8,443 nucleotides of DNA from Chitinispirillales bacterium (lineage in GTDB: Bacteria > Fibrobacterota > Chitinivibrionia > Chitinivibrionales > Chitinivibrionaceae): contig JAIRUI010000036.1 in assembly GCA_031254455.1 (NCBI GenBank), positions 1 to 8,443 of the forward strand. The letters are read 5' to 3'. The notes under the pieces were generated by a model that saw only the letters and a list, made by a program, of their open reading frames with translations, had not been told where the DNA came from and searched no databases. Of the stretch, positions 1-6,800 are shown piece after piece. Both the position numbers and the translations under genes were made by a program. Within the stretch, counting starts at the first letter, position 1; the number at the start of each line of letters is the position of its first letter.

Positions 1-1
1 G

Positions 2-982
2 AATTTCCTTAATATAACCGGCGCTTGCGGCAACAATCTCAAAAATGTAGATGTACAAATTCCGCTTGGAACTCTTTGCGCCATTACTGGGGTTTCGGGA
101 AGCGGAAAATCGTCGCTCATTAACCGTACGCTTTATCCGGCACTGTCGAAATTTTTCTATAAAACAAAAGACATGCCGCTGAAATACGAAAAAATCGACG
201 GTATGAAGTTTTTGGATAAAGTGATAAATATAGATCAGTCGCCGATAGGTCGCACGCCTCGCTCAAATCCTGCGACATACACGAAGTTGTTCGACCAGAT
301 TCGCGATTTGTACGGCTGTCTTCCCGAAAGCAAAATTCGCGGATACGACAAAGGACGTTTTTCTTTTAACGTAAAAGGCGGACGCTGCGAAACTTGTCAA
401 GGCGACGGTGTAAGTAAAATTGAAATGCATTTCTTACCCGATATTTTTGTGGAATGTGACGAATGCCGCGGCAAACGTTATAACCGCGATACGCTGGCGA
501 TAAAATTCAAAGAAAAAAGTATTGCCGACGTCTTGGGAATGACCGTCGACGAGGCTTTGGATTTTTTTAAATCGCTGCCTTCTCTGCGAAAAAAGATAGA
601 GGTTTTGTCGCGTGTAGGTTTGGGATATATTCATTTGGGACAGTCCGCAACGACGCTTTCGGGCGGCGAAGCGCAGCGCATTAAATTAGCGTCGGAGTTA
701 AATCGTCCCGCGACGGGCAAAACGATATATATTTTAGACGAGCCTACGACCGGACTTCATTTTGAGGACGTAAAAATGCTTATGAGCGTGTTGCAGGAAC
801 TGGTCGATTTGGGAAATTCGGTCGTAGTGATTGAGCATAATCTTGATGTTATTCGTAGCGCCGACTGGATTATTGATTTGGGGCCAGAAGGCGGCGACAA
901 AGGCGGAAACATAGTTGCCGTCGGCGCTCCGCAGGACATCGCGAAAAATCCTGAAAGCGAAACCGGAAAATATTTGAAATAA
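2..982 (+). CDS. uvrA: UvrA, excinuclease ABC subunit A (C-terminal part, 5' end outside window)
   Basis: UvrA is the damage-recognition ATPase of nucleotide excision repair and hands lesions to UvrB in the cytoplasm. The reading frame is open from base 2, giving about 326 residues, roughly the last third of a protein that is usually near 940 aa. Visible in order: the second Walker A, GVSGSGKS (89-112); the GRTPRSNPATY segment; a zinc module CETC...CDEC spaced CX2C-X19-CX2C (386-466), as in known UvrA; the ABC signature LSGGEAQR near 660-680; Walker B ILDEPTTGLHF near 731-763; and the switch-histidine segment VVIEHNLDVI. It ends in TAA at 980-982. The ATG at 173 is internal and not the start, because conserved motifs lie upstream of it. 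No frameshift or missing key residue is seen. Its 3' end faces the radical SAM gene with 24 bases between them. Confidence 0.98.
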   Translation, partial: NFLNITGACGNNLKNVDVQIPLGTLCAITGVSGSGKSSLINRTLYPALSKFFYKTKDMPLKYEKIDGMKFLDKVINIDQSPIGRTPRSNPATYTKLFDQIRDLYGCLPESKIRGYDKGRFSFNVKGGRCETCQGDGVSKIEMHFLPDIFVECDECRGKRYNRDTLAIKFKEKSIADVLGMTVDEALDFFKSLPSLRKKIEVLSRVGLGYIHLGQSATTLSGGEAQRIKLASELNRPATGKTIYILDEPTTGLHFEDVKMLMSVLQELVDLGNSVVVIEHNLDVIRSADWIIDLGPEGGDKGGNIVAVGAPQDIAKNPESETGKYLK

Positions 983-1006
983 GGTTTGTAGATTTTTCTC
1001 CAAATC

Positions 1007-1972
1007 TTAAAAAGGCGGTTTTCTTTTGTAAATCAAATATTTCCAGACGCAATATTTTAATTTAGAGAAAATCGAAGCGAAAAAAAGTGAATTTTTACAG
1101 TACTGATACGACGGGTCCATATAGCAGTTTATATGACAGTTTTCGCAAATTTTCAATCTTCCCTGTAATTTTTTAAATTCTGCGATGTCTTTTGATTTAA
1201 GTATTTCCGGCAAATTTTTGTCGATGTTTAATTTTACTCTAAACTTGTGATAGCAGGGGAGAGCAAGCGTATTGTCCGGCAAAATAACGATAACGCCGTC
1301 AATCGCTTTGCATACAGGGTTTTTAACGTTATTCCCGCCTTTTTTGCGTAAAATCAAATGCGCGGCGTTCAAATAAACACCTCCTAATTTCGCGAATTTC
1401 TGCGCTTTTTTGTGCGTGTCGTCGGATATTAAATTTTCGCCGTTTGTTGAAAAAACCGGATCTAATATCAAAATAAGTTTGTTCTTTTTCGCTATTTCGT
1501 AAATTTCTTTAACACAGTCGATATTTTTATCGGTGTATGTGAATAATAAATCCGGGTAAAGTTTGTTTTTAAGTGCGGCGGAAATTGAATCGACGACGCG
1601 GTCGAACGATTTTACTCCGCGAATTTTGTCGTGAATTTCTTTTGTTCCGTCGATACTGAAATGCAATAAGTCGATTTTCCCGCTTAATTTTTCCGCATAT
1701 TTCTCAAACAGAAGCGTGTTTGTCGTAACGCTCGTGATAAATTTTAATTTTTTTGCGATTTCAAGAAATTCGGACAGATTGGGGTTTAACAACGGTTCGC
1801 CGCCTGTGAAATCTACAAATTTTGCACCAATTTTTCGCGCCGCCGCCAAATTTTGCGAAACGTCTTCAAGCTTTGCGTTTTGATTCCCGCCCGTTTCCCA
1901 AATACTGCAAAATTCACATTTTGCGTTGCATTTGTCCGTTATATAGTAATGCAGTAGAAGCGGTTTTTTCAT
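1007..1972 (-). CDS. Radical SAM protein with cysteine-rich (SPASM/twitch-like) C-terminus
   Basis: This 321-aa protein carries the radical SAM cluster motif CX3CX2C at C15, C19 and C22 (CNAKCEFC) and the SAM-binding GGEPLL near residues 58-63. These show a [4Fe-4S] enzyme that cleaves S-adenosylmethionine to a radical. The C-terminal third has further cysteines at about C221, C240, C276, C279, C283 and C292. The pattern CX18C then CX2CX3CX8C resembles, but does not exactly match, the SPASM/twitch auxiliary-cluster domains of MoaA, PqqE and peptide-modifying enzymes. The tail is basic. The ATG start lies 2 bases after the stop of the upstream small gene with no clear Shine-Dalgarno site, so translation is probably coupled. 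The substrate is unknown; the adjacent 89-aa protein is a candidate (inference). MoaA is less likely because its usual C-terminal GG ending and neighbours are absent. Confidence 0.9.
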   Translation of the reverse strand: MKKPLLLHYYITDKCNAKCEFCSIWETGGNQNAKLEDVSQNLAAARKIGAKFVDFTGGEPLLNPNLSEFLEIAKKLKFITSVTTNTLLFEKYAEKLSGKIDLLHFSIDGTKEIHDKIRGVKSFDRVVDSISAALKNKLYPDLLFTYTDKNIDCVKEIYEIAKKNKLILILDPVFSTNGENLISDDTHKKAQKFAKLGGVYLNAAHLILRKKGGNNVKNPVCKAIDGVIVILPDNTLALPCYHKFRVKLNIDKNLPEILKSKDIAEFKKLQGRLKICENCHINCYMDPSYQYCKNSLFFASIFSKLKYCVWKYLIYKRKPPF

Positions 1973-1974
1973 GT

Positions 1975-2244
1975 TTATGAATGAAGCAGAGTTTTTATCG
2001 CTTCGGCGATCATTTTAGCGGCTTCTTCAGATATACCTTCTTTTTGTTTTTGTAATATTCTTTTTGCCGTAACCCGCTTTTCTGCAAGGGCTCGCAAACG
2101 CGCAGGAAGTTGCGGGTTCACAGTTGAAGCTGCGGAAGCGGATGCGGACGCTGCGTTCTTGCGCTGCGTTCTTATACTTGGTTTCTTTACCGTCCTTGTA
2201 AATCCTTTGGGCGTCAAGTATTGAGGATGTTTGAAATTATTCAT
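1975..2244 (-). CDS. Small basic Ala/Ser-rich protein of unknown function
   Basis: The protein has 89 residues and I do not recognise the family. The N-terminal 30 residues are basic and polar (MNNFKHPQYLTPKGFTRTVK, then more Lys/Arg). Residues 31-40 are a low-complexity Ala/Ser tract (AASASASAAS). Residues 46-69 are rich in Arg, Lys, Ala and Leu and likely helical. Residues 71-89 form a probable amphipathic helix (ISEEAAKMIAEAIKTLLHS). There is no cysteine, tryptophan, signal peptide or membrane segment. A good ribosome site, AAGGAG on the minus strand (2256-2251), sits 6 bases before the ATG, which supports a real gene. It is the first gene of a two-gene unit with the radical SAM gene 2 bases downstream. 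It could be a substrate or partner of that enzyme, or an unrelated nucleic-acid-binding-like protein; the sequence does not decide. Confidence 0.72.
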   Translation of the reverse strand: MNNFKHPQYLTPKGFTRTVKKPSIRTQRKNAASASASAASTVNPQLPARLRALAEKRVTAKRILQKQKEGISEEAAKMIAEAIKTLLHS

Positions 2245-2250
2245 AAAAAT

Positions 2251-2256
2251 CTCCTT
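2251..2256 (-). promoter_or_regulatory. Ribosome binding site of the 89-aa protein
   Basis: The minus strand reads AAGGAG, 6 bases before the ATG at 2244. It fixes the start codon of the small protein. Confidence 0.75.
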
Positions 2257-2272
2257 TTATTATTAAGAATAT

Positions 2273-2301
2273 ATTATATTTATCGTATAAGTTTGTGAAA
2301 A
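2273..2301 (-). promoter_or_regulatory. Candidate promoter of the small protein/radical SAM unit
   Basis: The minus strand reads TTTTCA (2301-2296) and, after 17 bases, a perfect TATAAT (2278-2273). This resembles a housekeeping sigma promoter about 30 bases before the ATG. It overlaps the candidate cheW promoter on the other strand, so the two units may compete or be co-regulated. This was judged by eye only in A+T-rich DNA. Confidence 0.4.
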
Positions 2302-2321
2302 CTGAATGTTTTTGATATATA
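2293..2321 (+). promoter_or_regulatory. Candidate promoter of cheW-panD
   Basis: TTGTGA (2293-2298) and TATATA (2316-2321) are separated by 17 bases and lie just upstream of the AAGGAG ribosome site of cheW. The spacing is good and the match is moderate. The background is A+T-rich, so chance matches are common. Confidence 0.35.
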
Positions 2322-2342
2322 AACTTTTTAAGGAGAAGTCTT

Positions 2343-2849
2343 ATGGCTGAATTGAGAAATGTAGGCGTTGGCGGTTTAGGTGTTAATGATAACACCATGC
2401 AGGATAAGTATTTAACTTTTTTGTTGGGCGAAGAGAGTTATGCGATTCCGATTCAGTATATATTGGAAATAGTCGGCATACAAAAAATTACCATTGTGCC
2501 CGACATGGTAAGTTACATAAAAGGAGTTATAAATCTTCGCGGTCAAGTTATTCCCGTTGTTGACGTTCGTCTGCGTTTCGGCATGACCGGAAAAGATTAT
2601 GACGAAAGAACTTGTATAATGATAACAAAAATCGGTGAAATATCGGTCGGACTCATAGTTGATACGGTTGAAGAAGTTCGTGATATTACGCCGGAGTTGA
2701 TCGGAGCGTCTCCGAGAATAGCTACCGCACAAAGCGGAGATTTCATACAAGGTATTGCAAGAATCGGCGACGAAGTCGTTATCGTTCTTGATGTGAGTAA
2801 ACTTTTATACGCTAACGATTTGTCGGCAGCCGCTTCCGCCGGAGTATAA
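2343..2849 (+). CDS. cheW: CheW-type chemotaxis coupling protein
   Basis: CheW is the soluble adaptor that links chemoreceptors to the CheA kinase at the inner face of the membrane. The 168-residue product is a single CheW domain at about residues 21-160, with the conserved core INLRGQVIPVVDVRLRFG (NLRG at 64-67) and the later VGLIVDTVEEV segment. There is no kinase or receiver domain, so it is not CheA or CheV. The first 20 residues form a Gly/Asn-rich extension before the domain, and the last 10 are an Ala/Ser tail. The ATG is supported by AAGGAG (2330-2335) 7 bases upstream. No other chemotaxis gene is in the window, so it is a stand-alone cheW. It is followed after 17 bases by panD, probably in the same transcript. 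Function is secure at family level; which receptor array it serves is unknown. Confidence 0.95.
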   Translation: MAELRNVGVGGLGVNDNTMQDKYLTFLLGEESYAIPIQYILEIVGIQKITIVPDMVSYIKGVINLRGQVIPVVDVRLRFGMTGKDYDERTCIMITKIGEISVGLIVDTVEEVRDITPELIGASPRIATAQSGDFIQGIARIGDEVVIVLDVSKLLYANDLSAAASAGV

Positions 2850-2850
2850 G

Positions 2851-2856
2851 AAGGGA
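2851..2856 (+). promoter_or_regulatory. Ribosome binding site supporting the TTG start of panD
   Basis: AAGGGA lies just after the cheW stop and 10 bases before the TTG at 2867. No in-frame ATG gives a full-length N-terminus, so this site favours the TTG start. Confidence 0.5.
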
Positions 2857-2866
2857 TAAGCGGAAA

Positions 2867-3208
2867 TTGCGTTGGTTTTTGCGTTCTAAAATTCACAAAG
2901 CAACGGTCACGGAAGCGAATTTGGAGTATGTCGGCAGCATAACCATAGATAAAAATCTTATAGATGCCGTTGGCATAGCGCCGTATGAAAAAGTTCAAGT
3001 CGTCAGTAATACTTCTGGGGCGCGGCTTGAAACTTATGTTATAGCCGGCGAGGCGGGGAGTGGAGTCATTTGTATGAACGGCGCAGCCGCCCACCTTATA
3101 AAAAAAGGAGAAGAAATAATCATTATGGGTTATGAACTCCTTGATGAACCGACAGCTCCAAAAATCATTCTTGCCGGAAAAAATAATTCCATCCAAAGAT
3201 ATTTGTAA
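2867..3208 (+). CDS. panD: Aspartate 1-decarboxylase (pyruvoyl enzyme)
   Basis: PanD converts L-aspartate to beta-alanine, the precursor of pantothenate and coenzyme A. The protein is 113 aa, close to the family's usual 115-130. The self-cleavage site that creates the pyruvoyl group is present as Gly23-Ser24 (in LEYVGSITID). Other conserved positions are Lys8 and His10 in RSKIH, Arg53 and Tyr57 in ARLETY, and Asn71 in MNGAAAHL. The TTG start is chosen because it puts the N-terminal strand and the Gly-Ser site at the standard distances. The C-terminus is slightly short. It follows cheW by 17 bases and is probably co-transcribed with it. No panB, panC or panM is nearby. The assignment is firm; only the start is slightly open. 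Confidence 0.95.
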   Translation: MRWFLRSKIHKATVTEANLEYVGSITIDKNLIDAVGIAPYEKVQVVSNTSGARLETYVIAGEAGSGVICMNGAAAHLIKKGEEIIIMGYELLDEPTAPKIILAGKNNSIQRYL

Positions 3209-3240
3209 TAGGGGATTTATATAGTAGTGGTATCGTGTAT

Positions 3241-3290
3241 CCTAATAATCCATACTCTATAAGCCGATTTTCAGGATTATTTAGGTTTAT
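3241..3290 (+). terminator. Hairpin after panD, possible intrinsic terminator
   Basis: CCTAATAATCC (3241-3251) pairs with GGATTATTTAGG (3274-3285) over 11 base pairs, with one bulged T (3282) and a 22-base loop. A T-rich run (TTTATTTTATTGTTA) follows. The position, 32 bases past the panD stop, suits a transcription terminator. The stem is A+T-rich and the loop long, so it is weaker than a standard terminator. Confidence 0.4.
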
Positions 3291-3376
3291 TTTATTGTTA
3301 TATTTGATTTGGGCATATATACAAGTTTCACCAACGGCAAATTGTTTTCTCTTTTGTTATATATTTAGTCGCTCTC

Positions 3377-3406
3377 TTGATTTTTTAAGTTGAAATTAGG
3401 TATATT
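3377..3406 (+). promoter_or_regulatory. Candidate promoter of the small membrane-protein pair
   Basis: TTGATT (3377-3382) and TATATT (3401-3406) are separated by 18 bases and lie just before the AAGGAG site at 3420. The rest of the 223-base gap from 3209 to 3431 holds only the hairpin after panD and A+T-rich DNA, with no gene that I can see. Confidence 0.35.
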
Positions 3407-3419
3407 GCAATTATTACTT

Positions 3420-3425
3420 AAGGAG
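3420..3425 (+). promoter_or_regulatory. Ribosome binding site that sets the start at 3432
   Basis: AAGGAG lies 6 bases before the ATG at 3432. A longer in-frame reading from a TTG at 3390 would place this site inside the coding region, so the ATG is the better start. Confidence 0.75.
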
Positions 3426-3431
3426 CGAATT

Positions 3432-3605
3432 ATGCTTAGATTAGGTGAGGAATTTCTAACTATTGCTAAAATAATATTAGCCGGTATTGTTATAGGAGAC
3501 GTTTTCGGAGACGGTGAAGTTCGTTATAGTGCAATTATTGTAGCTGCATTGCTTTGGATCGTAGGATTTATTCTTGTAGAAATAAACAAAGGAGGAAAGA
3601 AATGA
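3432..3605 (+). CDS. Small two-helix membrane protein, unknown function
   Basis: The 57-residue product starts MLRLGEEFLTIAKIILAGIV. It has two hydrophobic segments, about residues 9-22 and 33-50, linked by a short acidic turn (GDVFGDGEVRYS), and a basic end (NKGGKK). It is therefore most likely a hairpin in the inner membrane with both ends in the cytoplasm. The start is set by AAGGAG 6 bases upstream, not by the TTG at 3390. The stop overlaps the start of the next tiny gene (ATGA, 3602-3605), a sign of translational coupling. The layout recalls short uncharacterised two-helix proteins such as those labelled DUF6722, but I cannot verify that. A toxin, a regulator of a membrane complex or a cargo gene are all open. 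Confidence 0.72.
   Translation: MLRLGEEFLTIAKIILAGIVIGDVFGDGEVRYSAIIVAALLWIVGFILVEINKGGKK
3588..3595 (+). promoter_or_regulatory. Strong ribosome binding site for the 37-codon gene
   Basis: AAAGGAGG lies inside the end of the 57-aa gene and 6 bases before the ATG at 3602. This near-perfect site is the main reason to accept the very short downstream gene. Confidence 0.75.
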
Positions 3606-3715
3606 GTGATTTTACTTTATTTGGTTTTTGTGTCCCCGTGTTTGTGTTTGGTTTTTTAATTGCGATATTTGTAGAGAAACGAGAAAAGTCAAAAAAAGAA
3701 ATTAAAACCGTTTAA
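3602..3715 (+). CDS. Tiny single-helix membrane protein, unknown function
   Basis: The product has 37 residues, MSDFTLFGFCVPVFVFGFLI followed by AIFVEKREKSKKEIKTV. One hydrophobic helix (about residues 5-24) is followed by a strongly charged basic tail, so it should sit in the inner membrane with the tail in the cytoplasm. The gene overlaps the previous one by 4 bases (ATGA) and has the best Shine-Dalgarno sequence in the neighbourhood (AAAGGAGG, 6-base spacing). Both facts argue that it is really translated despite its length. The two tiny proteins may form a complex or a two-part unit (inference). No family is recognised. Confidence 0.62.
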   Translation: MSDFTLFGFCVPVFVFGFLIAIFVEKREKSKKEIKTV

Positions 3716-3745
3716 CCTCTGTAAAACATAAAATAGGCTTTATTC

Positions 3746-3760
3746 GATTTCCCGGAAATC
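3746..3760. promoter_or_regulatory. 15-bp perfect dyad, possible operator upstream of the RND gene
   Basis: GATTTCC and GGAAATC flank a single C, making a perfect inverted repeat. It lies in the 111-base gap between the tiny gene and the transporter, 66 bases before the transporter start. The size suits binding of a dimeric regulator, but no regulator gene is nearby. It could also be a short hairpin that forms by chance. Confidence 0.3.
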
Positions 3761-3811
3761 TCTCAATTATTTTGGTGCGAATTGTATTTTAATATCGTTT
3801 AATTGCTATAT

Positions 3812-3817
3812 AAGAGG
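3812..3817 (+). promoter_or_regulatory. Ribosome binding site supporting the TTG start of the RND gene
   Basis: AAGAGG lies 9 bases before the TTG at 3827. The TTG gives the typical short cytoplasmic N-terminus (MNYGKFSVNNSVF) ahead of the first membrane helix, and no in-frame ATG does this. Confidence 0.5.
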
Positions 3818-3826
3818 CGGCAATAA

Positions 3827-6800
3827 TTGAATTACGGAAAATTTTCGGTAAATAACAGCGTATTCCTAAATATTTTGATGGCGACCGTGTTTGTGTTCGG
3901 CGCGGTTTCACTAATTCGATTGCCTAAAGAGGCGATGTCCGACATATCGTATAACTGGGGAATCATTATGGTTTATTACCCCGGAGTATCGGCGATTGAC
4001 GTTGAAAAAAGCGTGACGGCAAAAATCGAAAACGAAATTTCAGATGTAAAAAAATTGAAAAAAATTATTTCGCTGACGCAAGAAGGGCTTACATATATGA
4101 TGGTTGAGTTTGACGACGGAATTTCCGACGACGAATTCAGAATCAGATTCAGCGATTTGCAAAAAAAAGTGACGAAAGTACAACTTCCCGACGGCGTACT
4201 TGATCCGTATGTTACAGAAGTATCCATTTCGGAATTCATGCCGGTGATTCAACTTAATATTGAAAGGGACTCTTCTCTTTCGGAAGAACATATCAATGTT
4301 ATAGCCAGAGCTATAAGAGACGATTTGTTGAGCGTAAAAAACGTTTCTACGGTTCAGATAATCGGCGGGCGCGACAGAGAAGTCGAAATTGCGGTGAATC
4401 GCGAAATAACCGAAGCGATTGGAATAAACGTTTCGGAGATTGTAAATGCAGTCCAAAACAGACATGTTTCAGTTCCCGCAGGAGTGCTTAAAACCGCTGC
4501 CGAGAATTATTTTGTACGCACTGAGGGAGAAATTGCCGACAGAAAGGATTTCGGTGAAATAATAATCCGTCAGCGTAACGGTTCAAACATTAAAATCCGC
4601 GATGTGGCGACGATAAGCGACGGACTAGCAAAATCCAATTACGATATGCGCTACAACGGCGGTAACGTTATTTCGTTTTCCATTTCAAAAAGTTCGCAGG
4701 GTAATTCTTTGGACGTGGTAAAAGCGGTAAAAGAAAAAGTTAAGGAATACGAACAAAAAAACAAAAATATTAAATTTTTCTGGTCGGGCGACACTACAGT
4801 TCAAATACTTGATACTCTCAAAGTACTTGGAAACAATGCTGTCGGCGGAGTCATACTTTTGTTTTTGATAATGTTTTTGTTTTTGGGATGGCGAAACGCT
4901 TTGGTTTCCTGTATTGAAATTCCGCTGACTATGGCTGCGGTTTTTTGGGTTATGCAGCTTTACGGCGAAACGTTGAACGGAAATACGATGTTTGCATTAG
5001 TTTTGGTTTTCGGGATGCTTGTGGATCATTCGATAGTGATTTTGGAAAGTATGTATCGCTATGTTCAAAACGGGAAAGACAAAATTTCTGCGGCGATTGA
5101 AGGGACGAACGAAGTTGCGACTCCGGTTATCTCCGCGACGCTTACTACAAGCGCCGTACTTTTGCCGCTTGTTCTTCTTCCGGGAATTATGGGAAAATTT
5201 ATGCGTCCGATTCCGATTTTAATATCGCTTGCGCTTATAATATCGACTGTTTTTGCGCTGCTTTTTATTCCTATGCACTTTGCGGAATTTGGCGATAAAG
5301 CAAATAAAGAGCCTGATTGGTTTGTAAAGTTTCGTGATTTTTTCAGGAAAATCATCACGGCTTGTTATGCTCATCGAATAAAAGCGCTTTTGTTTACGCT
5401 GCTTTTTATGGTAATCGTTTTGGTCGGTTCGTCTCCGTTCGTAACGGCGCAGCTTTTTGACACGGAAATGTTGTCGTATTTCACGATAGACGTTGAATTA
5501 GTGAGAGGTTCGAGCAGGGAAAAAACGAACAAAATCGTTGAACAAATAGAAAAAAGGATTTTGCCGCTTATCGGAAACGGCGAAATTGACGGCGTGTCAA
5601 CGTCGGTCGGCTATCAGGAAACCGACAGGCAATGGAACAGCCGCGATAATATAGCGCAGATAAAAGTTTTGATCGCCGAGAGAAGCGAAGGGCGTAAACG
5701 CGGTATTCCCTCAATAATGAGGGATGTCGAGAAGTTGTGCAAAGGGATTTCTGGTGCGGAGAAAATAGAATTTCATACTATTATGGGCGGTCCTCCGGTT
5801 GAAAAACCGATTTTGGTTCAAGTAATAGGCGACGATTTCGACGAAATGGTACAAGTCAGCGACAGAATTCAGCGCAAATTGGCTGCATACAAGGATTTAC
5901 ATAACATTTCCGACGACTTTGAGAGAGTATCTCCCGAATTGGCTGTCAAAATAAACGAACAGGCGGCGGCTCAATATGGGCTTTCGGTCGCCCAGATCGG
6001 AAGTTTTTTACGTATGGGAATCGAAGGCGTCAAAATTGCGACTTGGTTTGATAGTAATGACGAGGTAGATGTCGTTGTGCGTTTTGACGACGCTTCAAAA
6101 TCGTCGATTGAGCAGATAGAAACACTCAGAATTCCTACGGCGCATGGCTTATTTGTGCCTTTTTCGGCGGTTGCGCGGCTTATTCCAAATAACGGTATCG
6201 CTCAGATAAATCGTATCGACAGAAAGCGAACGATAAAAATTACCGCCGACATTTACGATAAAGCGAGCGTTGTACAGATTAACAAAGAAATAGTCGAGTG
6301 GTTTAACGAAGAAATTGCAAAAAATTATCCGACGACAAAAATTTCACTTGAAGGCGAGTTTGCGGAATACAGCGATATGCTCGGCGGACTTATTCCGTTG
6401 TTTTTCTTTGGAATGTTTTTGTTGTATTTGATTCTTGGAACTCAGTTTAAGAGTTATTTACAGCCGTTTTTGATGTTTTTCTCAATTCCTTTAGCGGGAA
6501 TCGGCGTAGTTTTGTTTCTTGCAATTTCCTCAACGCCCGTTTCTGTCGTTGTTTTGTTTGCGATCGCCGCGTTGGCGGGGATTGCCACAAATGACGCGAT
6601 AGTACTGATTTCTTACATAAATCATTTGCGAAAAACCGGATTCGACACGTCGCAAGCGGTTATTGAAGGTACAATAATTCGTCTTCGTCCGATAATTTTA
6701 ACGACCGTTTCGACAATGGGCGGACTTATTCCTATGGCGGTGGGAATCGGCGGGAAATCGCTTACATGGATGCCGATGGCAAGCATAATTATTTTTGGAC

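Noticed and set aside
990..1007. AGATTT/AAATCT hairpin between uvrA and the radical SAM gene as a bidirectional terminator
   Set aside because: The stem has only 6 A+T-rich pairs, with no T-run following on either strand.
3390..3431. N-terminal extension of the small membrane protein from a TTG at 3390
   Set aside because: It would place the strong AAGGAG (3420-3425) inside the coding region; the ATG at 3432 has ideal spacing to that site.
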